The notes under the pieces are model-generated. The model was not told where the DNA came from and did no database searches. It saw only the letters and a program-made list of their open reading frames with translations. A stretch of 64,000 nt of DNA from Ancylostoma caninum (taxonomy: Eukaryota; Nematoda; Chromadorea; Rhabditida; Ancylostomatidae): contig JBAJFG010000460.1 of NCBI GenBank assembly GCA_037903475.1, positions 620,001-684,000 on the forward strand, written 5' to 3'. This document shows positions 48,763 through 59,731 of this stretch, piece after piece (position 1 is the stretch's first letter; each line of letters begins with the position of its first letter). The position numbers and the translations under genes are program-made.

Positions 48763-49858
48763 ACTAGCTGCCGTACCCGGCTTCGCTCGGGTGTTTTATT
48801 ACCTCGGCTACATCATACTGCTGAGGCCAATTACTATCATCGACAAATTCATTAAAATCTCCATAATTTTGGTGATCAGCATGTTAGCGAAGCCCAGGTG
48901 ACGTTTCCCATCAACTTGTGGGCGAAAAGTTAGCAAAGCTATTTTGGTGACATTGAATCGACGTATTTGTACAAAGTGGTTGTCATATTCATACTCAGCA
49001 TATCGAGGAACCCCAGGAGAGATGTCTTCATCCGCTCCATTGGGCGGAAGAGCCAAAAATCAATAAAATCGATAAATCGATATTTCATGGAAAATGTTTG
49101 TCATATTCGTATTCAGCGTACTGAGAAACCCAAGAAGACATGTCTTTGTCCGTCCCCGAGCGCAAATGGGGAAAATCGATAAAATCAATAAATCAATATT
49201 TCGGGCAAAATGGTTGTCATTCTTATTCAGAGTATCGAGGAACCCCAGTAGACATGTCTTTACCACCCCATGATCAAGAATAGCGAAAAATCAATAAAAT
49301 CAATAAATCGATAAATTGGCGCAAAATGGTTGTCATATTCGTGTTCAGCGCATTGAGGTACCCCAGTAGGCATGTTCTCGCTAGTCCCTGGTCAAGAAGA
49401 GCGAAAAATCAATAAAATCAATAAATCGATAAATTGGCGCAAAATGGTTGTCATATTCGTGTTCAGCGCATTGAGGTACCCCAGTAGGCATGTTCTCGCT
49501 AGTCCCTGGTCAAGAAGAGCGAAAAATCAATAAAATCAATAAATCGATAAATTGGCGCAAAATGGTTGTCATATTCGTGTTCAGCGCATTGAGGTACCCC
49601 AGTAGGCATGTTCTCGCTAGTCCCTGGTCAAGAAGAGCGAAAAATCGATATAATCGATAAACCAATCGATAATCCAAGGTGCAAAGTAGCCTATAACCTC
49701 CGCCGGCCAGTGGAGAGTCTACCTGCAAAATTTGGTCCCGATCGGTTCATCCTCCGCGATTTCTATTCGGAACACACAAACACACAAACACACACACAAA
49801 CACACACACAAACACACACACAAACACACAAACAAACTTTCACTTTTATATATACAGA
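48763..49858 (+). mobile_element. Composite non-coding element with 117 bp tandem array (copy 2)
   Basis: The head ACTAGCTGCCGTACCCGGCT then TCGCTCGGGTGTTTTA is followed by about six monomers of about 117 bp (48970-49660). The last three are nearly identical (GGCGCAAAATGGTTGTCATA, TTCGTGTTCAGCGCATTGAG). The tail CCTCCGCCGGCC, TTTGGTCCCGATCGGTTCAT, GCGATTTCTAT is followed by (ACACACAA)n and TTTTATATATA. Its head, monomer and tail match the copy at 36620-38027. Confidence 0.7.
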
Positions 49859-50019
49859 CAATCAAATATACAGGATGAAGAACGCGTCACCATAAGCTGT
49901 TGTGACATTCTCTGAAACCATTTGTGCAACTTGTGCAATTGATCAAACTTTCTAAATATTTCCTAGCTTTGTTCCATCACTTCCGAGATTTGCAAAGAAT
50001 GCGGCTGAAGTGATGACGG

Positions 50020-51212
50020 ACAGATGACCCGGGGCCCCGTAGTCCAGAAAAACATCATGATAGGTGTCCACCAGTGGCGGACGCAGGGGGGGGGGCGGGA
50101 GGGGGGCGCCCTCCCCCTAGAATGGGTCGCCAAATTTTCGAAATTACTTTATAATACAAACAAAAATCTTGTATTAGTTTGCTTTTACTTGTTTATTTTT
50201 AATATTATTTCTAATATAATTTTTATTAATTATTTATTATTATAATTAATATTTTTATTAGTTTTATTCTCCGTCTGGATCCCCAAAACGGTGGAGACCG
50301 CACTTTCTTTCCCACGTCCCTCCCCCCTCCCGCCCACTTTCTGCGTCCGCCACTGGTGTCCACCGATCGAGAAAGAGTCCGCCATGGTCCAATAGTATGA
50401 AGACGGCAAGATACGGGTCCATCGATGGAGAAAGAATTCGCAGTGGCCCAGGAGTGGGGGAAACGCCAGGATACGGGTCCATCGATGAAGATTGGGTCTG
50501 CAGAAGCCCATTAACGGGGAAATGCCAGGCGACGAGTCCATGGATGGGGATTGGGTCTGGTCTGGCACAATACTGGAGAAAGCGGCAGAATACGGGTCCA
50601 CGGATGGAGACTGGGCCCGCAAGGGACCGATTAGTGGGGAAAGCGCCGGGATACGAGTCCCACCGATGGATCGGGTCTGCGCTGGCCCAGTAGTGGGAAT
50701 AACGCGAGGATACAGATCCACAAATGGAGGATGGGTCTGAACTGGCCCAATAATGGGATAAGCAGCAGGATACGGGTGTAGTGATGGAGAATGGGACCGC
50801 CGTGGCCCAATAGTGGGGAAAACGCCAAGATGCACGTCTGCCGGTGGAGTAGGGGCACACTACGCGCTCATTCGTGTCTCAGCAGACCACCGCTTTTTCC
50901 TCTCTGTTGGCTGTTCATGTGACAAAAAGACTAGGTAGTATCATTGTATCGGAAATCAGCGTTACATGTAAATGCGTGATTAGGAGTTTGCAGGCAAGGC
51001 TAGGATGGCGAGAAGACTCGAAGCCCGACGTTGGCGAGGCGGCCAGACCCGTAGAGTATATGCAACTCATAGGGAAAATTTCGTATTTGAGTTCAGCTAA
51101 TGATTAGTTTTCTATTTTGCTGATTTTCTAAGCATTTCACACGTGTGGAGCTTTTGCACATACCTCAAGTGGCTGCCCCACCCCACTTTCTAGCGTCCCG
51201 AAGGGGCGCTAG
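50020..51212 (+). mobile_element. Second minisatellite plus Helitron-like end
   Basis: Roughly 60 bp monomers like those at 25.2-26.0 kb fill 50356-50870, with one interrupted monomer starting near 50030. The same conserved end follows at 51153-51212: CACATACCTCAAGTGGCTGC, CCCACCCCACTTT and the hairpin CTAGCGTCCC-GAA-GGGGCGCTAG. Shared array plus shared end, with different outer flanks, argues for a mobile family. Confidence 0.55.
50072..50355. mobile_element. hAT-type MITE, 284 bp, with 8 bp target duplication
   Basis: Terminal inverted repeat CAGTGGCGGACGCAG at 50072-50086, with its inverse CTGCGTCCGCCACTG at 50341-50355. It is flanked by the perfect 8 bp direct repeat GTGTCCAC (50064-50071 and 50356-50363). 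An 8 bp duplication and a CAGTGGCGG end are hAT hallmarks. The interior is A/T-rich and non-coding with G/C-runs near the ends. It interrupts a minisatellite monomer. Confidence 0.9.
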
Positions 51213-51956
51213 TCATTCCTTAGTCACAGTTATCAAATTGTGTGTACTAAATGTCGAATTACCCCGGAAAGAGAGAACCTCAAGGATATTGCCAACCGCT
51301 CAATTTGGGTGGGCTGGGGGCGGGGCTTAATTTTTTGAGAGGGACATCTGCCGCATTTGCTTCTCTTAATGACTATGAAATGGCAGACGTCTTACAAGTC
51401 CGGCGATTCTGTGAATGTTCTACTTCTACCCCTCCAAAATAACTAGTGCAAGGTAGATTACTGGTTTTACATTCTATATTAATGCACATCCAGCACCTTC
51501 CAGACAGATGTTGGCGTGTGGTCGATTAGTCGCTCTTGGAACAACTTTTAGCAAAGAATTGGCTGCAGCTGCCGCGTCTATACTCTGAATCCTCTCTTCA
51601 TTCTTATCTTCTTTGTTTTGAGGATCCAGCACATTATTTTTGACAACAATAGAGTCTTTTGAAATGCAGAATGACGATTCTCTCATACGCATGTGCTGCC
51701 TCCAAATAGACAATTATGCAAATAGGGATGTGAGCATTCAGAGAAGCGGTTCCATAAATAGTCTTATATTAAAATGTGGGATGGTAGAAGAGAAAGAAAT
51801 TCTAACCATTTTTATTTTGTAACTTTACAACTACTCCTATGGCACATTTTTTATTTTTATAGTACTTCATAACAATCTTTTTCATAACTGTTCTACAACC
51901 ATTTTCATTGTAGCATCTGAAACGAAACCAATTGGGAAGAAGTTGACCTGCCACTA

Positions 51957-52208
51957 TCTCTGATAACTGTGCAACACGAACGCAGCCGGAACGGCGTAAT
52001 GGTTCGAGTAGAAACCCTAGCAGCAATCGTTCACAATTGCTGCCATCCTCCCTTCATTGCTGCTCAAGCTATCGTCGCTTTCGCAGCAAGTGCTGAAGAA
52101 TGGCAGCAATTGAGGAGGGGATGGCAGCAGCCGAGGACCGAAAGCTGCTAGGGTTTCTAGACGAATCATTCCGCCGTTTAGGCAGTGTTGTGCTGCACAG
52201 TCAGAGAT
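51957..52208. mobile_element. MITE family 'CTGTGCAGCACGAACGCAGC', copy 2
   Basis: Ends CTCTGATAACTGTGCAACAC then GAACGCAGCCGGAACGGCG pair with the inverse of GCAGTGTTGTGCTGCACAGT then CAGAGAT. AGAAACCCTAGCAGC and GCTGCTAGGGTTTCTAG pair inside. Copy 1 lies at 46587-46826. Confidence 0.8.
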
Positions 52209-52555
52209 GTTGTCCGATCATGTGATCTGACAGCTTCAGGATTTGGAATCTGTACGCGCGATGAAATCCTACATTTTCCTAAGTAGGTGTCTTTGCACTG
52301 CAAGCTTGTAGAATTCTAAAAAATTTCAGGAATTTTCATGAGCCTACTATAAGTGCTCGTTTGCTGTCGTTTCTGATTTACATATTACTAATCCCATAAA
52401 TATTATAAAGTTTTAGTTCACTATAACTACTTCTATTACTTACTACTAAACTGAAGGAGAAGCTTGGAGGGGAGGATTACCAACATTGCTTTATAGAGCA
52501 CTGAGGCCAACTTCAAAGCAGTGAATTAATGAATAAGCTTGGGTGGGAAGTGCCA

Positions 52556-53490
52556 TCATAAATTTTTTGGATGTGTTTGGTTTGTGGAATTATTCTGCTT
52601 GAAATTTTCTAGAAAAAAAACTTTTTTTTGGGCGACGGATTGAAGGGAACGGACTGATTTGACTCTGATGTCTAATGTGCTGGGCAGAATACAACTAGAA
52701 TTACAACTGTCTTCAGCATCTTCGAAAATATGAGTGATGGGAAGATTCAACTGCGATTTATCTGGGTGCAGGCAAAATTCCGAGATGGGATTCACGCGAA
52801 AGTTCCGAAGAATCCCTCCGAAAACCTACGCAGTATAGCAAAAAGAGTGAAGTAAAGCGTGGCTATCATTACCACGCGTTGCGATTCTTTTCCATTGCAG
52901 TTTTTCGAACACAATTTTTCATCCTTAATCAGTATCTTCAAGGCTGTTGGGAACGTTGGCTTTGTAGTCTTTCTGTTTTGAGGCAAAAAGAAAATAAGTC
53001 ATTTTTGTGGACAACATATACCTATCCTGTGCTGCAATGGTAGTGATCTTAATGTTTTTTTTTATCAGTTTTGAATCATCTTTAGTGAGAAGGCCTATTG
53101 AAGTCGCAAGAGCACATGGAGGAAACGGAGTAAGTAACGGCTATTCACAAGGCTTTAATAAGGAGCTACATAGGTAGGAAGAGAGAACGGCTGCATCAGA
53201 ATATGTGTGAAGTCTACAAAGTCTGAGTAAGGGTGACGAACAAAGACACACAACGTGGAAGAGAACTATGGCGGCCACGGAAGCAGGTCTCAGCAGCACA
53301 ACTGAGTTTGTTCATGAACGTGAAACGCAAAAGAGCACAGGAAAGGTAGGTTTTTGCCGAATCCGCTGCCGGACACTGCAACCTGCGCTGCGCGGGTTCG
53401 CTCCGTGAAAGGCAGTGGTCCGGTTGGTGGCGTCGGTTTTCCGTTTCGAGAGCACTTGACGATGGTGAGCAACAATTGCTCGGCCACACA
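52556..53490 (-). CDS. Candidate multi-exon gene, unknown product
   Basis: Three exon-like stretches lie on the minus strand. First, 53490-53383 follows a strong TTTTCAG acceptor, reads CVAEQLLLTIVKCSRNGKPT then PPTGPLPFTERTRAAQ, and ends CAG/GTTGCA. Second, 52972-52873 follows AAAACAG, reads KTTKPTFPTALKILIKDEKL then CSKNCNGKESQRV, and ends GTG/GTAATG. Third, from 52825 it reads VFGGILRNFRVNPISEFCLH then PDKSQLNLPITHIFEDAEDS with further Cys. Exons two and three join in phase 0, but exons one and two do not match, so an exon is missing or one call is wrong. No family is recognised. Confidence 0.35.
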
Positions 53491-56400
53491 CTGAAAATTT
53501 TCGTACCGGATCGGTGTGGAAATTTAAATATTCGAGGGGTTACTGTAGCTTCCTAGTTGCACCTACAGAAATCACAAAAAAAAGACATCTGGAAAAAAAT
53601 CGTTTCGATTATGGTATACGCTTCTAGAATTGAAACAAATTCCCTGTTTAAAAATAAAAAATAAGCAAAAAAACTCCGTCTCTCTGTGTGCTAGGCTATT
53701 CAAAAAGGGAGCATTGAGCGTGGACCACTTCAGTCCCTCTTTTCTCCAAACATCATTGTTCCAAGGAAATTGCAGACGTTGTTTTTCCTCCCAGGATTCT
53801 AGTCTACTATTTCAACGGCGATAAATGGCTGCCCAATGCTCAATGGTTTCTCTGCATAGAGCCCTAGACAAGACATCTTCATGAATCATTCTTTCTGGTC
53901 ACAAATATTTTCGTCTTCTCCGTTTTTCTGCTGCAGTGACTGAATGACGAGCAGGTACTTAAGAAGAGAAATGTCTCGAAACACTGTTTAGAAACCTAAA
54001 CCCTTGCTGTAGGTTTTCCCTAGTAAAGGCTAGTAATGGTGTTAGAAATATGCACCAATGTGATTCTACGTAGTTTTTATGAACATATTGAAAAAGCAAA
54101 AAAAATATTTTGTAACCAGAAATACTATTATATAAAATATCTGTCATGCCTCGTATATTTTTTGTCAAGTTTTGTCCTGTCCTTTCTTTTATTCCTTTCC
54201 ATTTTTTACTCACTCGAATCGAAGACATACTTATATAATCAGCTTAGTTCGAAATTTCATTTTTCTTCCCGAGAACTCAAACGAATTACAAAATGGGACC
54301 TCTCAAGTTAATTTATGTGCGGCTTAGTGTATACCGCTAAACTTTTGGAAAAGTTTCACGACTCGTCACTTCAACTCATCCACATTTTTTTCTATTTTTT
54401 GTAAGCACTTCTATACAACAGTCTTCTTTCGTTCCAAGACTGTGGAGCCTCAGATAAAGCTGTGAATCCTGCTAGAGATAGAGGCTAGATGCTTCCTCTA
54501 AGTCCGAGTTTCTTGTTACGTTTTACTAGATAAGGCATCTGTCTAATATGACCAACATACGAGACTCAGTCCCTCCACGGTTCCTCTTATTTTGCATAAC
54601 TGCTTTTGATATCCCTTTTTTATCCATTTTTCTCCTTTTTAATTCATGTTTCTCTTCTTCTGGCGTCCTAGATCTTCTGTAACTCTTCTATACGTATGCA
54701 TGACATGAATGAATGCACTGGCGACTATGTATAATGCTACATATGTTCTGGCATTCCCTTTCCGTAAAAAGGTAGGGAAGCCGCCCAACTTACGTACCGT
54801 TGATTTCTCTAAGACGTTACACCAAATTTATTGTCGGATGGCCACAAAGCTTCTGATGGGCTAGATCCGAGATCCCTTCGACATTTATGAGATGGTCTTC
54901 AGAAATATATCGCTGCTCTACTTTAAGCTGGTATTACGTAGCTTAGTCTGAAGGGTGTTTATCGAAAGGGATGTTGGCCAGAATTCTGGAACTTCTTCTC
55001 CTTCATTTCTGGTTCATAAACACAGCGATGGAATCCAGTGACGTCCTTACGTCCCAGGGTGCTGCCTCAAGCAGGCTAGCTTTCGAGAAGGACCAGCTTG
55101 ATGCTTAGCCATGAATTTTAGCATTGGAGCATCTGGTATGACTCGAAATCGTCTCACTCAAACCCTTATGAAATGCAGTTTTTTGGAGCTCAGCGAAGAA
55201 AAGCAATACGGTTAAGCCAGACACGACCCGCATTCTGATAACACACAGAAAAAAAGGCATTAAGTAGGAAACTAATTGACTCGTGGAAGCAAATGAGTAC
55301 TGCTTGTAGTGCGCAGAATTTCAATGTGTCTGTAATGACAAAGTGCTCTCCGAATGCTAATTTCTGATTTGTTTTAATGACAGAAGTTTTACAAAGCGTC
55401 TTGTTGGACAATTAACTAACCACAAACGTACACATTACTTCCGATTACTTTCCTCTTCCGATTACCCATGTGATTCTGAAAGAAACCACTAATAAGGCTG
55501 GTAGCTAGCTACACATGGTTCATTTCATTACGTACCAGGTTGTTCGAAAAAAAAATAATGCAGCTTCATCGTAGCATCATCATTATGTCCCATCCAGCAG
55601 CATCCACTATGTATATGTATGATTAAGTCCTGTCTCTCATATTAAGTTTGAGTGTCACTGAAGAGCTTATTCTCTTCTCCACAATTTTGTTCCTTATTCG
55701 TTCCAAGAAGCCTACATACTTTTTTATTTCTATGGTTTCAAATATAAGAGGTCCAAATTGAATTCTTGCCGAATCTTGATGGATATCTTTTTCCTCATCT
55801 CATGTTTTTACACCTATAATAGCACAATAATTTGACATTTAAAAATGTATTGTGTTCTCTCGAACTCAAAAAGCCTGCTCTCTTTTTTCTGAACCAGCCT
55901 AGTAGCATTTCTAGCAATGCAGGCTAAGTTCTAGAGGAGTCAGGGTAATTTTTTCTGTTTTATTTTCTCACAACCAGCTGTTTCTTAATACTTTCCCTCT
56001 TTCTTCTACAAATCATCTATGTGGAGTGCATAAGTTTGAACTTCCTGGGTAAAATTTTGTTCTCTTGTTTTTTTAAATAGAAGAATAGCTCAGTGCTCCT
56101 TTCTTTTTAGGAGTCCTGTTCTACTCTGCTTGCCTTCTTTCAGAAGTACTCTGACTGAAGCTGTGGTATCATCGGTTCAGGAAAACACTCCTTGCTCCTG
56201 CTTATGCAAACTTTCCTCTCCGCTCAAAAACTTCCTGTCTGTGATTTTCATATGTATTTAAAAACAAATGGGTCTTTCGCTGGGTCCCTGAGCACATAGT
56301 ACATATGTATATTCCATAATGTGTTTCTGATATGTGGAGCATTTTCCGAAGTATGATAATAAGGGTAATGAAACCAATGAAATCAGTTGATTGCGTGGTG

Positions 56401-57663
56401 CTCCTTCCGTCAGGTTATATTGAAAAGGGAGACGCAGCTGCACCAGATAAATGAAACGGACCCAAAACGCCAAAGCACCATTTAATAAAGTGCTACAGAA
56501 ACTGTTTCAGTTTCTCTTTGTAGTCGTTAATCGCCGGACTAACCATGCTGTATATTTTTGTTCAGCAAATGATACTTGGGCATGCACCAGTGTGTAAGGT
56601 TGTGTGCTGTAGATGTATGGTGCACCGGTGCGGATGTGCACCATACATCTACAGCACAAAAAGCAATTCATGTCATTGAAATTCATGTCTTTCTCCATCA
56701 TTGACTTTCCTCAGTAGAACTCGTATGTTTTTTTTTTGAATGTAGACAACTTTCCTGTACGGCATGACATTCACATCGACAATGGTGCAGAATTTCGTTC
56801 GTCTTGAGGAAGCCCCTCACCGAGAAGTCATCTCAACAAATCCACCAGCCACTCCTTAGTAGTACCTTGCACCTACATATCTGGAAATGCAGAAAGCATG
56901 AGGTAATACAAGAGACCTCTCCGCTCCCAATCTGTGGATCACAGCTTCCTAGAGCATTTACGGCTTTCTGCTTCGGTCTGCAACTGAAGGTCTTTCATTT
57001 CCTTCCATTTCCTTATGTCAGCCTTCAGAACTCTCTTCATACCACGAAATAAATTGTTTTCACACTTGCCTCAATCCCCTAGCACGTCCCAGAATCAACT
57101 TTGAACTATTCCAATGCTAAAGTGAGCGTGTAATTGGATTGCGATGAGTAACGAAGTTGTCACGCCCTGCCGCACAAACGGGAGCGTAGGTGGACTTCCT
57201 TGTTTCTAGTAAAGCCAGGATTCTTCTCTTTCAATGATGTTGTTATTAAATCCGCAGCGACGTTCCTGAAGACGCATCCTGATTTCACCATTCATAGCCA
57301 TCTTATGGGTGTTAAGATATTGCACCTTGGAGGTGCGAAATGCTTCTACAACAAGGACCGCTGGTTTCTGAAAAGTAGAATTGATATGAATGCCACTGTA
57401 CAGTGATCACTAATGTCCTATAAAAATGGGTTGGTCTTCTTTTCCAACAAAAATAATCATGAAACAAGGTCTCACAAAAGATTTGCACTGTTTTTTGAGG
57501 GCTTCTGTGCCAGCAAAAAATAGTGGATACAATATTTTGAGGAACTTTCCCCCACATTTGTATCGATCCCACTCAGAAGAGTATCATGTCAGTCATACTT
57601 CGGGCGAGGATATCTAAAATAAAAGCATAGTACTCAAATGCCTTCTTCATTTTGTTGTCATCA
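53491..57663. other. Unassigned 4.2 kb
   Basis: A/T-rich sequence with many short T- and C-rich runs. No ORF carries a recognisable motif and I see no clear exon set. The only structural feature is the hairpin at 56603-56658. Confidence 0.35.
56603..56658. repeat. Perfect 22 bp hairpin with 12 nt loop
   Basis: TGTGCTGTAGATGTATGGTG then CA (56603-56624) is exactly inverted at 56637-56658. The perfect pairing implies recent origin or maintenance. A pre-miRNA would normally have an imperfect stem and longer arms, so a young foldback repeat is more likely. Confidence 0.85.
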
Positions 57664-57916
57664 GTATCAATCTGGAGGCGCAAACACTGCTCCATTTTGT
57701 GATTGCAACAACTTAAGGAGCTCTGAAACTCACTTTTTTCGCTACACTCAGCACACCACTCAAAAGCAATTTTACTCGCGCTCGACGTACGAGAGAAAGA
57801 ATATTTGTGTAAGCTGAGCGAGTAATTCGGGTTGAGAAAACGCAAATGTATTATGAATTTCAAGTTTGCTTGACGTTTTTCACCCGAGTTGCCTAACTTG
57901 GAGACGGTGCTGGGAG

Positions 57917-57924
57917 CATAAATA
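57917..57924 (+). promoter_or_regulatory. TATA-like box of the left-arm gene
   Basis: CATAAATA lies 35 nt upstream of the ATG at 57959. The same element is kept in the right arm (62190-64000 copy) at 63742-63749 on the minus strand. This implies a very short 5' UTR. Confidence 0.45.
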
Positions 57925-57958
57925 CGTGCTCGTTGGGGGAGCTGCATCATTCGCAGAG

Positions 57959-59240
57959 ATGAACCAATTTTACCTACTCCTTGTCCTCGCCATCTTTATT
58001 GAAAGGTATGTGCAATGACCGAGGAGGACGTTCGTTACAGGAATGTTCACTTTCTTGCTATGCCCAATAAAAGTCGAATTTGCTCCGAATTTCCTTCACA
58101 GCAGAAAAAAACAATCATTTTGTTCACTGCGAACTGAATCCTTTCTCAATTTATAGGCACTTTTAATCGCGTTTATCACTCGTAAGTAGATGTTGAAGCA
58201 AAATTGCAGGTCCTCTGCCAGCTTCGAGCACGAACATCACGGTTGGTGAAATTCCGTCATCTTTCAAAAAAAAATTTGGGTCGTACACTCTTGAAAGACT
58301 GTTCTACAGATTCCGTGGAAGAAGACAACGTCTAGAACGTTGTCTTGGAAATCAGATATGTACAATATAATGATTTGTTTCACAACTGGTCATAAGAACG
58401 GGGTACGAGAGTCGGTGTTGAGACGAGAAGTGAAGGAAAAATTGGTTTCGTACATTTTTGGAAACTGTTGTTCATTCTATACTCAAGAGAAAGAAGAACG
58501 CGAAGGAGTTTGTGATAAATGTGAGTCAAAAACATTCGGCTTCAATAGAATTTCTGGAGTTAAAAAGGAATAATTTGAGGCGTGAAACATGTTAGGCTGC
58601 AGGACCACTCGCAATGAGATTCTAATTTTTTTTCATCCTGTACGCATTTTCTATAGGAGCTGTGTGGACTGAACAGGATAGAAACCACCCTTTTTTTCAG
58701 AGGTACCAGTACCACTTGTTGCGGAAGTCCCCGCAGTTGCGGAAGTCCCTGCGGTTAAGGAAGTGCCAGCGGTTAAGGAAGTCCCAGCGATTGCTCATGT
58801 CCCCACAGTAGCCCATGTTCCCACGGTTGCGCGCGTCCCGACAGTAGCCCATGTTCCCACAGTTGCCCATGTTGCTATGGCTGCTCCGGGACCAGTGGTA
58901 GACTTCGTGCGTTTTTTGATTCGTCCATGTTCATATATTACCTTTTTCTAGAAGTGTTTGCACCGTATTTTCAGCATGAGCACGACCATCACCCTGTTGA
59001 ATTACTCCACCACGATGCTGCTTTTCACAGCGGTAAGTATGTAGTTGTCCTGAGAATGTTAGTGGAACACAGCGAGCAGACTGAATCATTTTTTTTTCAG
59101 AAGGTGGACACTTTGGAGAAGAGGGCATGATGTTCCCATACAAGAATCGGAAGCTAGCTGCAAAGGCATTGAAAAGACGAAAGTTGGCTGCGAAGAAAGT
59201 AGCGCGAAAGCACAGAAAACATCACACAAAGACGAATTAA
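57959..59240 (+). CDS. Secreted VP-hexapeptide / His-rich / basic-tail protein, 157 aa (left copy)
   Basis: Five exons join in consistent phase: 57959-58005, 58210-58241, 58701-58897, 58975-59032, 59101-59240. Introns are GT-AG with TTTTCAG acceptors at exons 3-5. Residues 1-16 start a signal peptide (MNQFYLLLVLAIFIER), probably cleaved near SSA-SF. Next come FEHEHH and about ten hexapeptides, EVPAVA/EVPAVK changing to HVPTVA/RVPTVA. Exon 4 is a His-rich segment (HEHDHHPVELLHHDAAFHS). Exon 5 has a GGHFGEEGMMFPYKN linker and a strongly basic tail (LAAKALKRRKLAAKKVARKH then RKHHTKTN). I do not recognise the family. Metal binding by the His clusters and nucleic-acid or membrane binding by the tail are inference. 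A nearly identical inverted copy lies at 62429-63707. Confidence 0.72.
58340..58573 (+). other. Cys-containing ORF inside intron 2, conserved in both arms
   Basis: A 77-aa open frame (ICFTTGHKNGVRESV, then GNCCSFYTQEKEEREGVCDK then CESKTFGFN) lies inside intron 2 of the left gene. The right-arm counterpart is also open (minus strand, ending at 63094), with L to V, E to K and Y to C changes. It could be an alternative exon or simply recent duplication of non-coding DNA. Confidence 0.25.
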
Positions 59241-59695
59241 TAACGCCTTATGCCATTTTGGTACGACGTCTAGAAAGAAGCACGCATTTTTTCGGCTCAT
59301 TTAATGTTTTACTACCAGATTGTTATACCACGTTCGAGGTTCCTCTTTGTTTGTCTCGTTTGAACATCGGAATAAATTTTTCAAGGGGATGTTAACAAAA
59401 TTACATTTGAAGACACCATGTTTTCTCGAATGAGTAAATTACTCGTACCTAACTTCCGTTGTACTTTCTTGTAAGAACTCAGTTATTCTGATTCAGTGAC
59501 GAAGAACGGATCCAGGGGCCATCTTTGAACGCTAGGCGAAAACAGCTAAGATCAGTGTGTCGAGAACGTGTGGAATCTGGCAATGATTCAAACGAAAAAC
59601 GTGGGCGGTGCACTCTGTTCAAAGTAACAGCAGTATTTGAAAAAACGAGTTTCGCAGTTGGCCAAGAAAATGCAGCAATGCATTATAAACAAACC

Positions 59696-59731
59696 AGTCT
59701 GGAAGTCCGGCTGACGCCGGACTTCCAGACT
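59696..59731. repeat. Perfect 15 bp hairpin, 6 nt loop
   Basis: AGTCTGGAAGTCCGG at 59696-59710 is exactly inverted as CCGGACTTCCAGACT at 59717-59731. Confidence 0.85.

Larger units (their letters stand above)
57664..59484. repeat. Left arm of large inverted repeat 2
   Basis: This segment is inverted at 62190-64000. The outer boundary is unknown because the right arm reaches the window edge. The inner boundary is near 59484, where AAGAACTCAG stops matching. The arms contain a complete gene each, including promoter and 3' flank. Confidence 0.9.
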
